A DNA stretch of 64,000 bases from Phaeobacter cretensis (lineage in GTDB: Bacteria > Pseudomonadota > Alphaproteobacteria > Rhodobacterales > Rhodobacteraceae). The translations under genes and the position numbers were made by a program. The DNA lies in NCBI RefSeq assembly GCF_047372505.1, contig NZ_JBKBEU010000001.1:1860001-1924000 (forward strand). Direction: 5' to 3'. The notes under the pieces are model-generated. The model saw only the letters and a program-made list of their open reading frames with translations. It had not been told where the DNA came from and ran no database searches. Positions 30,724-39,389 of the stretch are shown here, piece by piece. Each line of letters opens with the position of its first letter. The first letter of the stretch is position 1.

Positions 30724-32541
30724 TTAAAGCGTGATGGTGGCAGGATCGACATCGTCATAAAGCCGGTCCAAAAGGCCGGCCCGGCGTGTCAGCACCTTGC
30801 GGAAGTTCAGGTTTCCTTTGGCGGTCATTTCGCCCTCGGGCATCGATGCGGGTTCGCTCAGAACGATAGCCCGGGAGATAAGCGAGGAACTCCCCGAAAC
30901 CTGTTCGGCACGTTCAGCGAGACGGCGATGAATTTCACCCTGCAACAACTTGCAGCTAAAGGCACCATTGTCATCGGACAGAGAGTAGCCATCGAGCTCC
31001 AGCTGGGCCACGTCGGGGAAAACCATCACCCCTATCTGGCCCTTATCAGCGCCGGTAATCACGAGATCAGCGGCAAGCGGAGCTAAGCATGTCAGCATGT
31101 CGATGCGTAGCTGCGCCGCTCGCACCCAAGTGCCAGTTAGCAGCTTGAAGTCCTCAGAAATACGTCCATCGAACTTCATGCCCTTGTCTAAATCATCTTT
31201 GTCGATGAACTGCATCGCATCGCCGGTAATGAAGTAACCTTCGTCGTCAAAAGCAGCTTTTGTTTTCTCCGGATCCTCAAAATAACCCGGCATAAGGTTC
31301 GGCCCTTTAATGCGCATTTCGCACCGCATATCCTCATCCGGGATCAATTTCAGCGTCACACCATTGAGAGGTACGCCAACGACGCCCGATCGGTCGATCG
31401 GCTCGCTCTGCATCATCGTGGCCGGCGCTGTTTCAGTCAGCCCCCAGGACGAAGTCATCAGCGGGATCTCACCCTTCACGTCCATCGCCATCTGTTCAAA
31501 TCCGGACCAGATCTCCTGCGGCAGCGATGCGCCTGCATAGAAGATCAGATCAAGATCCGCGAAGAAGCGTTGGCGCAGGCCAGCGTCCTGCTGCAAGGCC
31601 CCCAAAAGAAGCCCAAAGCCAACCGGAACGTTGAAGACCAACGTGCCGGTTACCATCGACAGGTTTTCTACGGTGCGGTCGAACAACCCTTTCACCGGTT
31701 TGCCATCGTCGATGTAGAAGCTGCCACCATTGGAAAGCATCATGTTGAAATTATGCGAGCCTCCGAACACATGGTTCCATGGAAGCCAGTCGACCACCCG
31801 CGGCGGCCGAGCGCGCAGGAAAGGCAGCGCATCGGCGATCTGTGTCTGGTTCACACACATCATTCGCTGCGTGGTCATCACCCCCTTTGGGGCGGATGTA
31901 GAGCCTGAAGTCATCAGGATTTTAGCGATCGTATCCGGCGTGACCTTGGCATATGCCGCATCGATATCAACGCTGCTGTCACCTTTCAGCAGATCATCAA
32001 ACGCAGTCACTTTGGTATTCATGCCCGGGCGGCTGGCGACAATCTCGATACCGTTCAGCGCATCCAGTGCCAGCGCATCGGCGTATTGGTCGGCATCCAC
32101 CACATAGGCCATTTTTGGGTGCACCAACTCAATCGCATGTTGCAATCGACCGTGCGCCCCGTGAACCAATGAATATTGCTCAGCCACCGGCGCGGTTGGT
32201 ACACCGACATATTGCGCGGCGAGAGACAAAAGCCCGTGATCGACACCGTTGCCCGACATGATGATAATCGGAGTGTCCGGCCCCATACCCCGTGCCAGAA
32301 GCGATGCAGCTATGGCCCGGACCTTCTGTAGGGTCGCGCCATAGCTTTCTTCTCGCCAGCCGGCACCGCTGCGTTCAGCAAGAAAGGTGCGTGTCGGTGC
32401 TTTTTCTGCCCATTCATGCAGCCAGACACCGGTGTTTTCGGCGACGGGCCCCAACACATGGGACGAACGCAGCAGGATTGTGCCGTCAGCGCGATCTTCA
32501 CGTTGGACGGAGTGTTTCTGGAATTCTGATGTCCGCTTCAT
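30724..32541 (-). CDS. Feruloyl-CoA synthetase-like acyl-CoA ligase
   Basis: 605 residues, ANL superfamily. The P-loop is MTSGSTSAPKGVMTTQ near residue 213, with VDWLPWNHVFGGSHNFNMML, WGLTETAPATMMQ, the GYFITGDAM hinge-side motif and the C-terminal ASMPEGEMTAKGNLNFRKVL with the catalytic Lys region. Length and the LPWNHVFGG block match Fcs-type ligases that activate ferulate, p-coumarate or caffeate with ATP and CoA. It lies three bases after the MarR gene. Exact substrate is inferred from context. Confidence 0.85.
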   Translation of the reverse strand: MKRTSEFQKHSVQREDRADGTILLRSSHVLGPVAENTGVWLHEWAEKAPTRTFLAERSGAGWREESYGATLQKVRAIAASLLARGMGPDTPIIIMSGNGVDHGLLSLAAQYVGVPTAPVAEQYSLVHGAHGRLQHAIELVHPKMAYVVDADQYADALALDALNGIEIVASRPGMNTKVTAFDDLLKGDSSVDIDAAYAKVTPDTIAKILMTSGSTSAPKGVMTTQRMMCVNQTQIADALPFLRARPPRVVDWLPWNHVFGGSHNFNMMLSNGGSFYIDDGKPVKGLFDRTVENLSMVTGTLVFNVPVGFGLLLGALQQDAGLRQRFFADLDLIFYAGASLPQEIWSGFEQMAMDVKGEIPLMTSSWGLTETAPATMMQSEPIDRSGVVGVPLNGVTLKLIPDEDMRCEMRIKGPNLMPGYFEDPEKTKAAFDDEGYFITGDAMQFIDKDDLDKGMKFDGRISEDFKLLTGTWVRAAQLRIDMLTCLAPLAADLVITGADKGQIGVMVFPDVAQLELDGYSLSDDNGAFSCKLLQGEIHRRLAERAEQVSGSSSLISRAIVLSEPASMPEGEMTAKGNLNFRKVLTRRAGLLDRLYDDVDPATITL

Positions 32542-32544
32542 GTC

Positions 32545-33027
32545 TCACCCCTTTCCTTGGCTTTTCTCGATTTTCTTCATCGCTGCGATCACCGCGACGC
32601 GGGTCGCATCATCAATTCCGTCAAGCAGCACCGCCTCATGAGCCGTGACAGCGGCCACGGTCTTTTCGTAGAGATGCCGACCGGCCAGCGTGACCTTGAG
32701 CGCATAAGCACGCCGGTCGTTTGGAACACGGTCTCGCACGATCAGCTCACGTCGCTCCAACTCGTCGATGATAACGACAAGGTTCGGGCGCTCGATATCC
32801 ATCGCATCAGCCAACTGCGATTGACGCATCCCTGGGTTATCAACGATTAACACCAATGCAGTGTAAGTGAGCATTCGCAGGTCAAACGGCTTCAACGTCC
32901 GGGCCAGATCGGCCTGCACCACGTTGAAAGCACGCTTCATGTGATAACCCATGAAGTTACGCAAAGTGGCATCGCTGACATGGGTCACAACTGTGGTCTG
33001 ATCGGATTTCGGGGCAGGATTTTTCAT
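32545..33027 (-). CDS. MarR-family regulator (CouR/FerC-like)
   Basis: 160 residues from the ATG at 33027. The winged helix lies in MRQSQLADAMDIERPNLVVI followed by IDELERRELIVRDRVPNDRR, the usual MarR recognition helix and wing. Dimerisation helices are at both ends. MarR regulators in hydroxycinnamate clusters repress and are released by the CoA thioester. Here the gene is embedded between the hydratase (4 bp gap) and the ligase (3 bp gap), so it is probably autoregulated. A candidate operator occurs upstream of the SDR gene and of dctP. Confidence 0.85.
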   Translation of the reverse strand: MKNPAPKSDQTTVVTHVSDATLRNFMGYHMKRAFNVVQADLARTLKPFDLRMLTYTALVLIVDNPGMRQSQLADAMDIERPNLVVIIDELERRELIVRDRVPNDRRAYALKVTLAGRHLYEKTVAAVTAHEAVLLDGIDDATRVAVIAAMKKIEKSQGKG

Positions 33028-33031
33028 TACA

Positions 33032-33799
33032 TCACCGGAATTTTGGGGCGCGTTTTTCGAGAAAGGCACGAAGACCTTCCTCTGCATCGGGCGTGGTTTG
33101 CGACAAGGCTGCCGCGAGGGATTCCGTGAACAACCCGTCTGCCTGGCTCATGTCAGTGATCCGGGAAATTGCATTGATCATCAGATAATTTGACATCGGC
33201 GCGTTGCGCGCGATTTTTCCGGCCAGTTTCTGCGCCAATGGGAGAGCTTCGCCCTCACCCACAGAATAATGCGCAAGACCCAGCGCAAGCCCTTCCTCGG
33301 CACCGTATTTACGACCCGTCAGCATCATCTCAGTCATACGGTCCGGGCCAAGCAACCGACCTACGCGTGCTGTGGCACCGCCACCGACAAAAATACCCCG
33401 GCGACCTTCAGGCAACTGGAAGATAGTCGACGCTTCTGCGATGCGCACATGGGTGGAGGCAGCGAGTTCCAACCCACCGCCAATCACGGCACCAAACATC
33501 GCCGATATCACAGCCAATCCACCCGACTGGATTTTGTCCATCACCCCGTGCCAATGGCGCGAATGATAGAGGTTTTCCTCGGCAGAACGGTGCACATGCT
33601 CTGACAGGTCCAGCCCTGAACAATAGTGTCCTTCAATCCCAACCAAAATTACCACACGTACATCTTTTGGTGGCGCTGAGAAAAATCCATCGAGTGCGTT
33701 GAGCAGCTCTTCGCACATGGCGTTGCGTTTGCCAGGCCGGTTCATGGTCAGAGTGGCGACAGGACCGTCGACCTCGATCCGTAATATTTCGGATGTCAT
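33032..33799 (-). CDS. Enoyl-CoA hydratase/isomerase family protein (hydroxycinnamoyl-CoA hydratase-like)
   Basis: 255 residues, crotonase fold. Oxyanion-hole segments GHYCSGLDLSE and AVIGGGLELAAS are visible. Candidate catalytic Glu residues are present in GGGLELA and in FQLPEGRRGIFVGGG. It would hydrate the hydroxycinnamoyl-CoA made by the ligase. Whether it then also cleaves to the aldehyde and acetyl-CoA (Ech type), or leaves the beta-hydroxyacyl-CoA for the neighbouring SDR, cannot be told from sequence; the SDR and amidohydrolase favour the latter. Ten bases after the SDR gene. Confidence 0.87.
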   Translation of the reverse strand: MTSEILRIEVDGPVATLTMNRPGKRNAMCEELLNALDGFFSAPPKDVRVVILVGIEGHYCSGLDLSEHVHRSAEENLYHSRHWHGVMDKIQSGGLAVISAMFGAVIGGGLELAASTHVRIAEASTIFQLPEGRRGIFVGGGATARVGRLLGPDRMTEMMLTGRKYGAEEGLALGLAHYSVGEGEALPLAQKLAGKIARNAPMSNYLMINAISRITDMSQADGLFTESLAAALSQTTPDAEEGLRAFLEKRAPKFR

Positions 33800-33809
33800 G
33801 CAGCTATCC

Positions 33810-34574
33810 TCAGCGTGGCGGCAGACGGACAGCGCCGTCCAACCGTATGGTGGTTCCGTTCAGGAATGGGTTCGCAACGATCTGTTCCGCCAGCAAAGCA
33901 AACTCATGCGGTTCACCCAGACGGGCAGGGAACGGGATATTGGCGGTTATCTTAGCGGCGATATCTTCTGGCAGGCCTTCCATCATCGGGGTGTGAAATA
34001 GGCCGGGAGCGATCGCCATGACACGGATGCCACTTTGGGCAAGCTCGCGGGCAGCTGGCAGGCACAACGAAGCAATCGCACCTTTGGAAGCAGCATAGGC
34101 GGCCTGCCCCAACTGGCCATCCTGCCATGCGACTGAAGCAGTGTTAATAATCACACCACGCTCACCGTCACTCAGCGGTTCCAATGCAGCCATGCAGCGT
34201 GCCGCGTGGCTCATTACGTTGTAAGTCCCGAACAAGTTCACCTTCAGGGTCTTCTCGAACACATCAAACGATAGCTTGCCTTCGCGTCCAACGATCCGCG
34301 CGGCCATACCGACTCCGGCGCAACTTACGACAATGCGTGGCGCGGTCCCTAGTTGCCCTGAGGCGGCGTCAATAGCAGCACTCACTGCGGCTTCGTCCGA
34401 AACATCAGCCTGTACAGCAATACCGTCGATTTCCTCGGCAACGGCCTGGGCATTCTCGATATCGAAATCCAGCACTGCGACTTTGGCGCCCAAGGCTGCC
34501 AAGTGGCGGGCCGTTGCAGCACCAAGACCGCTACCTGCCCCCGTAACCAACGCAACATTCCCATCTACTTGCAT
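33810..34574 (-). CDS. Short-chain dehydrogenase (3-hydroxyacyl-CoA dehydrogenase type)
   Basis: 254 residues. The NAD-binding TGAGSGLG lies near residue 11, VLDFD favours NAD, the catalytic Ser is in INTASVAWQDG and YxxxK in YAASKGA. It ends RLDGAVRLPPR, as in type II 3-hydroxyacyl-CoA dehydrogenases. It would oxidise the beta-hydroxy- to the beta-ketoacyl-CoA in a CouN-like step. The start at 34574 has GGAGG eight bases upstream. It is the first gene after the TRAP genes and has its own upstream operator-like element. Confidence 0.87.
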   Translation of the reverse strand: MQVDGNVALVTGAGSGLGAATARHLAALGAKVAVLDFDIENAQAVAEEIDGIAVQADVSDEAAVSAAIDAASGQLGTAPRIVVSCAGVGMAARIVGREGKLSFDVFEKTLKVNLFGTYNVMSHAARCMAALEPLSDGERGVIINTASVAWQDGQLGQAAYAASKGAIASLCLPAARELAQSGIRVMAIAPGLFHTPMMEGLPEDIAAKITANIPFPARLGEPHEFALLAEQIVANPFLNGTTIRLDGAVRLPPR

Positions 34575-34604
34575 GTGAACGCCTCCAACCAAATATGTCT
34601 AAGC

Positions 34605-34625
34605 ATTGTTATTCTCCATATTTAT
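34605..34625. promoter_or_regulatory. Operator-like element upstream of the SDR gene
   Basis: The minus strand reads ATAAATATGG followed by AGAATAACAAT. Sixteen of 21 positions match the element upstream of dctP (37733-37753), sharing TATGnnnAATAACAAT. It lies 31-51 bp before the SDR start. Best explained as a binding site of the cluster's MarR regulator. Confidence 0.5.
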
Positions 34626-34662
34626 CAACCCGATGGAAACCCAAGGTGGTAGTAGCGTTGAT

Positions 34663-35973
34663 CTACCCGGGGATCAGGAACAGCGTGATTGCGGGAAACA
34701 AGACCAGGATGATGACACGCAGAATGTCAGATGTAACGAACCACATCACTGCCTTGTAAGTTTGCACCATTGGTGTCGAACGGTCCATCGCATTGATAAT
34801 GAACAAATTCATACCTACTGGTGGTGTAATCAGCCCGACCTCGACGACGATCAGAACAAGGATGCCGAACCAGATCGCCACATGCTCTGGCGGCATGCCG
34901 AAATCCAGCACGCTGATAACCGGGAAGAAGATCGGAATAGTCAAAAGGATCATACTGAGACTGTCCATTAGACACCCAAAAATCAGATAGAAAATCAGGA
35001 TCAGCGATAAGACGGCCCAAGGGCTGAGCCCGAGACCAACAACCCAGGCGGACAGTTCCTGCGGTACCTGGCTGAGGGCAAGGAAGCTGTTGTACATCCC
35101 TGCACCCAAGACAATAAAGAAGATCATAGCGGTGCTGGTCGCAGTCGCCATGATACTTTCGACAAAAACTTTCCAGCTTAGGTTTCCAGACAGGAGCGCG
35201 ATAATCCCTGTACCTGCTGCACCAACCGCAGCGCCTTCGGTCGGCGTAAACCAGCCCCGGTAAATACCGCCAACGACGAGACCAAAAACCAGCAGCACAG
35301 GCCAAACATCTAACAAGGCGCGAAACCGATCCGAATAGGGAATGGCCTCGCGGGTTCCGGCGGAATCTGGGTTCAGTCGCACATAAATCGAAATGGTGAT
35401 GATGTAGCCAATCGCCGCCAAAACACCTGGCACGAAAGCCGCAAGAAACAGCTTTGCAATGTTCTGTTCTGTCAGGATGGCGTAGATGACCAGAATGACA
35501 GACGGGGGGATCAAGATACCAAGCGTTCCGCCCGCGGCCAAAGTGGCGGTTGAGAACCCGCCAGAATAGCCATAGCGACGCAGTTCCGGCAAAGCGACGC
35601 GGCTCATGGTGGCCGCTGTTGCAAGCGACGATCCGCAGATCGAACCAAAGCCGGCGCAGGCCCCGACGGCAGCCATAGCAACCCCACCTTTTCGATGCCC
35701 AAGCCAGCTTTCTGCGGCCTTGAACAGCGCCGAGGACATCCCCGAAAGCGTAGCGAACTGTCCCATCAACAGAAACATCGGAATGATGGTCAGCGAATAG
35801 CTCGAAAATGTCGAATAAGTCTCCGTCTTGAGTTTCGCGAGAAACATATTCGCACCACCCATAGAAAAGTAGAGACCGCCGATACCGCATAACAGCATTG
35901 CCAAGCCGATCGGACCTCGCAGAAAGATCATGATCAGCAAAATGGGGAAAGACAGGTAGCCCATCTCCAGCAT
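34663..35973 (-). CDS. dctM: TRAP transporter large permease DctM
   Basis: 436 residues with about twelve membrane helices. Family motifs include GSICGSSLATAATMSRVALP (the GSSxATA loop), AAGGTLGILIPPSVILVIYA and LITPPVGMNLFIINA. It forms the sodium-coupled channel of the transporter. The start at 35973 (MLEMGYLSFPILL) lies two bases after the DctQ stop, and longer upstream frames are antisense artefacts. Together with DctP/Q it probably imports the aromatic or carboxylic substrate of the cluster. Confidence 0.9.
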   Translation of the reverse strand: MLEMGYLSFPILLIMIFLRGPIGLAMLLCGIGGLYFSMGGANMFLAKLKTETYSTFSSYSLTIIPMFLLMGQFATLSGMSSALFKAAESWLGHRKGGVAMAAVGACAGFGSICGSSLATAATMSRVALPELRRYGYSGGFSTATLAAGGTLGILIPPSVILVIYAILTEQNIAKLFLAAFVPGVLAAIGYIITISIYVRLNPDSAGTREAIPYSDRFRALLDVWPVLLVFGLVVGGIYRGWFTPTEGAAVGAAGTGIIALLSGNLSWKVFVESIMATATSTAMIFFIVLGAGMYNSFLALSQVPQELSAWVVGLGLSPWAVLSLILIFYLIFGCLMDSLSMILLTIPIFFPVISVLDFGMPPEHVAIWFGILVLIVVEVGLITPPVGMNLFIINAMDRSTPMVQTYKAVMWFVTSDILRVIILVLFPAITLFLIPG

Positions 35974-35975
35974 CG

Positions 35976-36560
35976 TCAATGGACTGCCCCCCCAGCAATA
36001 GGCATGTAGCGTCGGCCTGTAACAACTTCGGCCATGCGTGCAATTGCGCAATAGACACCAATAATGGAGGCTAAGGCAGCAGCCAGAAAACTTGCCGCAA
36101 AGGCCCACCAGACGGGGAACTGTAGTAAAAAAGTGGTCTCGCCATAGGCAAGCTTGCTTTGCATCCCAACGAATAAACGCACGGTGATCAAGATGATCAC
36201 ACCAGTCAGGATAATCTCCCAAAACGCAGAGATAAACGTGTTCGCAGTGCGTCCCAATGCGGAGGTGAAGATATCAACCGTCGCGTGGCTGCCATAGAGT
36301 TGACAAATCGGCAGAAAGGCAAATATCGCAAATGCCACCCCTGCTTCTACCAACTCAAAGTCACCGGTAACTGGCCCCACACCACTAGAGATCAGGGCAC
36401 TAGCTGCGCTTTCAGATATGGCTGCCAACGCGTCCGAATGCCCGAGTGTGTTCAACCCGCGCCCAATGACACTAACGCAGGTCAACACGACCAAAAGTGT
36501 CAGGACCAGCCCCCCTACAATAGCCAGCGCGCGCGCCATTCTTTCGATCAATTTCAGCAT
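35976..36560 (-). CDS. dctQ: TRAP transporter small permease DctQ
   Basis: 194 residues from the ATG at 36560, which has GGGAGG six bases upstream. Four membrane helices (IVGGLVLTLLVVLTCVSVIG, FAIFAFLPICQLY, FWEIILTGVIILITVRL, WWAFAASFLAAALASIIGVY), with the QLYGSHATVDIF loop typical of DctQ. An extension of about 35 residues after helix 1 is larger than in the shortest members. Between dctP (57 bp) and dctM (2 bp). Confidence 0.87.
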   Translation of the reverse strand: MLKLIERMARALAIVGGLVLTLLVVLTCVSVIGRGLNTLGHSDALAAISESAASALISSGVGPVTGDFELVEAGVAFAIFAFLPICQLYGSHATVDIFTSALGRTANTFISAFWEIILTGVIILITVRLFVGMQSKLAYGETTFLLQFPVWWAFAASFLAAALASIIGVYCAIARMAEVVTGRRYMPIAGGAVH

Positions 36561-36617
36561 GTCATCCCTCCCAGAAGACAATGCCCCCGGGCCATTTAGG
36601 CCAGGGGGTTAGAAGCT

Positions 36618-37670
36618 CTACTCGGTCGAGTACTTGGCGATCAGTTCCAGCGCACGGGCGCGCAGCCCCGAGCCATCCACACCTTTGCCATCCATTTCTG
36701 CGACCCATGCATCGGTGGTTGCAGTAGACGCGGCCCTCCATTCGGCAACCTGTTCGGCGGTCAAATTGATGATGTTATTGCCGCGCTCCGTTGCCTGCTT
36801 AAGACCGAGCGCATCGTCGGCTTGCATTTGACGTCCTGCAAAGGCCGAAAACTCACCCCCCGAATTGGCGTCGATCACTGCCTTCAGATCATCGGGGAGC
36901 GCGTTCCAGCGATCCTTGTTCATCGCGAAAATGAAAGTCGTAGTATAGAGGGATGAGTCACCAAATGCTGTATGGTTGCTCACCAATTCATTCACTTTCA
37001 GTGGAACTGTCACCTCCCACGGGATGACCGTAGCGTCGATAACACCTTTCGACAGGGCCTCTGGAACAGCAGGTATGGGCATCCCGACAGGTGTTGCCCC
37101 CAAGGATTTGAACATCGTGTTGGTGACCCGTGTCGGTGCTCGCAGTTTGACGCCGTCCAAATCCTCAAGTGACGCAATCGGCTTTGAAGAATGGATTAGA
37201 CCAGGACCATGAACCCAAAGGCCGAGCACTTTGAATTGCTGGAAATCGGTGTCCATCATTGTTTCTTCTGCCAGATCCCAATAGGCGCGAGATACGGCCT
37301 CGGCGTTGGTCATGGTAAAAGGCAATTCAAAGACTTCAGCCCGCGGGAAGCGACCCGGCGTGTAGCCTGACACAGTCCAGACGATATCCGCGATGCCGTC
37401 GACAGCCTGTTCGATTAGTTGCGGCGGCTTGCCGCCCAGCTGCATCGACGGATAGCGCTGGATCTCAATACGCCCCCCAGATTCAGCTTCAATTTTGTCA
37501 GCCCACACATCGAGAATGTTCTTAGGAACACTCGCCTGTGCTGGCAGGAATTGGTGCATGCGTAGAGTAAAATCTGCTGCGACGGCGCTTGTCGCTGTAA
37601 CGCCAAAGCTCAACGCCGAAACGGCAGCTGCGCGTGCGAACAACAGAAAACTTCTGCGAAATTTAATCAT
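36618..37670 (-). CDS. dctP: TRAP transporter substrate-binding protein DctP
   Basis: 350 residues with a signal peptide (FLLFARAAAVSALSFGVTAT to VAA). A DctP-family binding protein follows (LRMHQFLPAQASVPKNILDV, YPSMQLGGKPPQLIEQAVDG, KLRAPTRVTNTMFKSLGATP). The conserved Arg in LRAPTR usually binds the carboxylate of the ligand. GGGAGG lies upstream of the ATG. First gene of the minus-strand TRAP-catabolic group. An aromatic acid such as p-coumarate or ferulate is the likely ligand by context. Confidence 0.9.
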   Translation of the reverse strand: MIKFRRSFLLFARAAAVSALSFGVTATSAVAADFTLRMHQFLPAQASVPKNILDVWADKIEAESGGRIEIQRYPSMQLGGKPPQLIEQAVDGIADIVWTVSGYTPGRFPRAEVFELPFTMTNAEAVSRAYWDLAEETMMDTDFQQFKVLGLWVHGPGLIHSSKPIASLEDLDGVKLRAPTRVTNTMFKSLGATPVGMPIPAVPEALSKGVIDATVIPWEVTVPLKVNELVSNHTAFGDSSLYTTTFIFAMNKDRWNALPDDLKAVIDANSGGEFSAFAGRQMQADDALGLKQATERGNNIINLTAEQVAEWRAASTATTDAWVAEMDGKGVDGSGLRARALELIAKYSTE

Positions 37671-37732
37671 TGGTTCCTCCCTTGAAGACCATCAACAACA
37701 ACGCAAGGGTGTGATTTTGATGTGTCTTAATA

Positions 37733-37753
37733 ATTGTTATTTCTCATAACTAT
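37733..37753. promoter_or_regulatory. Operator-like element upstream of dctP
   Basis: GTTAT-TTCTC-ATAAC is a perfect 5-bp inverted repeat inside a 21-bp stretch that matches the element upstream of the SDR gene at 16 positions. It lies 63-83 bp before the dctP start. Candidate MarR (CouR-like) operator. Confidence 0.5.
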
Positions 37754-37925
37754 TTTTTACAATAAATTACTTCTCTAAGATTTCAGTGGGTTAGCTGATT
37801 TAATAAAATAAACTGTGATGACTACTGCCAGAATCTGCGAAATTTAGGAGTATCACTCGACCCAATTGTAGGGCCTGTCGGTGCTCTGGACCTGATCAAC
37901 TAAGAGATGCGAGCCGAGCTCGCAG

Positions 37926-38550
37926 TCAGTCGAACCGGATGTCGGGTTGTGCGAATGTTTCCAACGCGGCCGCTAGTTCCGGATGCTGGTCGGCATATGT
38001 TTGAACACTGGTTCCGGTTCTGGCAGCGTCTGCGGCTTGGCGCAAGACTACAACTCCAGCGCCTGCAAGACGCCATAGTTTTTGCATAAAAGGGAAACTG
38101 ATTCCAATGTCGGGTAAACAGGAATACAGACCCCAACCGGCACGATGACCATGGATTGTCACGGCACTGCGATCACGCAAGGCCCGAAATCCAGTAAGCC
38201 CGACAGACGTCACTCAGACCATTGCACAGGTCCCACCATGCGCTTCAAGAAGCTCCAAGTTGCGCCACATCTGGTCGATTTCGTCGGTGATATTGAAGGC
38301 ATACATCACCCGCTTGCCAGTTTTGTCAGCATGGGTGTTCAGAACGCGGGTAGCTGTCTCAACGCACTCGGCAAAGGGTCAATTAGGCCCGTTTGCTTAC
38401 AGCTCATCATCTTTGATAAAGTCTATGCCAGCCAGCGTAGAGAGAAAAGTTGGCAAAGAAGTACCGAAATCTTCCAAAGACCAGCCCGCTAGCGGTTGTG
38501 TCGCAGCTTCTGACTATCTTGAAGGCGCTCGCTTCAGGATGTGATTATGT
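37926..38550 (-). pseudogene. RuBisCO-like protein (form IV) pseudogene
   Basis: Minus-strand translation gives LAGIDFIKDDEL-stop-ANGPN-stop-PFAE, with the KDDE active-site-loop motif. MYAFNITDEIDQMWRNLELL and EAHGGTCAMV follow, then a third stop, then TSVGLTGFRALR, TIHGHRAGWGLYS, MQKLWRLAGA and a C-terminal tail ending FAQPDIRFD. These are the conserved blocks of RuBisCO-like proteins in order. There are three in-frame stops. About 70 codons are missing between LAGA and GVVVLRQAADA. The N-terminal half is absent; an IS6-family element abuts it. Clearly non-functional. Confidence 0.8.
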
Positions 38551-39207
38551 GGTTAGTGCTGCAAACTGCTGGAAGGCGGAAAGACAATTCGTCCCGAACT
38601 GACCCTTTCGGATCATGTGTGCTGTCTCGATCCCGGAAATAGTCGCAGCGGCGGAATGGAACGCTTTGAAGCCAAGCATAGGCCTTGTGATCCGCTTGAT
38701 GAATCGGTGATCCTGCTCAAGAATATTGTTGAGATACTTGCCCTGCATGATCTTGATGATGCTCCCCGCGCCGATGAATTTCAGAACCGCGTTCACAGCC
38801 TGCAAGCGAGCAGGACTGGCACCGCTTTTGTTAATGACGACCCGGTTCGGCACGCTATTCGCGGCGATTGCGCGTTTGAAGAACCACCGGGCAGCAGCCG
38901 CGTCGCGGCGCTCAGATAACTCGAAATCAAGGGTTTGCCCATCGCGGTCGAACGCGCGACAGAGGTATGTCCACTTTCCTTTAACCTTGAGATAAGTCTC
39001 ATCCATGCGCCAGGAAATAGCCGTTGACCGCTTCCTGGCCTGTGCGTTCACGACCCAGCGGTTCAGGATTGCTTGGTCAACGTTCACACCACGCTCCTGC
39101 ACAATCTCTTCCAGGTCGCGGTCGGAGACGGAGTAGCGGACGTAGAAGAACACAGCGTACAAGATAACCGATCGGGGATAGTGGCTGCCTTTGAAATCAA
39201 CCGTCAC
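38545..39207 (-). CDS. IS6-family transposase with short internal deletion
   Basis: 220 residues, GTG start. The family signature runs YPRSVILYAVFFYVRYSVSD, SWRMDETYLKVKGKWTYLCR (first catalytic Asp), RVVINKSGASP (a second Asp would be expected near VIDKSGA; here Asn) and NILEQDHRFIKRITRPMLGF. The Asp-to-Asn change in the middle catalytic motif and a loss of several residues after NRWVV suggest an inactive enzyme. The frame ends just beyond the left terminal repeat. The element truncated the RuBisCO-like gene. Confidence 0.8.
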   Translation of the reverse strand: MTVDFKGSHYPRSVILYAVFFYVRYSVSDRDLEEIVQERGVNVDQAILNRWVVNAQARKRSTAISWRMDETYLKVKGKWTYLCRAFDRDGQTLDFELSERRDAAAARWFFKRAIAANSVPNRVVINKSGASPARLQAVNAVLKFIGAGSIIKIMQGKYLNNILEQDHRFIKRITRPMLGFKAFHSAAATISGIETAHMIRKGQFGTNCLSAFQQFAALTT

Positions 39208-39279
39208 GCCCTGATCCCCACCTGCGTAACCAAAGGTGGCCAGATATCAAAGGCCATTGAAGTTCGTTTCGCAAGGCCG
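38551..39279 (-). mobile_element. IS6-family insertion sequence (approximate limits)
   Basis: Limits are guessed from IS6-type ends: GGTTAGTGCTGCAAAC at 38551 and, on the minus strand, GGCCTTGCGAAAC starting near 39278. The two ends match only imperfectly and no 8-bp target duplication is evident, so one end may have been lost or rearranged. Confidence 0.5.
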
Positions 39280-39389
39280 TGTGGCTGCGCGTAGCAGGAG
39301 TCCTCCGATTGGATGATTTGAAGCAGGCGTGATCTCCCGATACTGTGCCAGGAGCATGCAGAGGCGGATTTGCCCCAAAACGGCAAACG

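Noticed and set aside
34727..36061. 444-codon minus-strand open frame overlapping dctM
   Set aside because: It is a +1-frame shadow of the TRAP large permease; the composition is that of a frameshifted membrane protein.
37671..37925. Possible small gene upstream of dctP
   Set aside because: AT-rich intergenic sequence with an operator-like element; no frame with a plausible start and codon use.
39280..39389. Short minus-strand frames between IS6 and the amidohydrolase, considered as the missing 5' half of the RuBisCO-like gene
   Set aside because: No RuBisCO-like block is readable there, so I leave the stretch unassigned.
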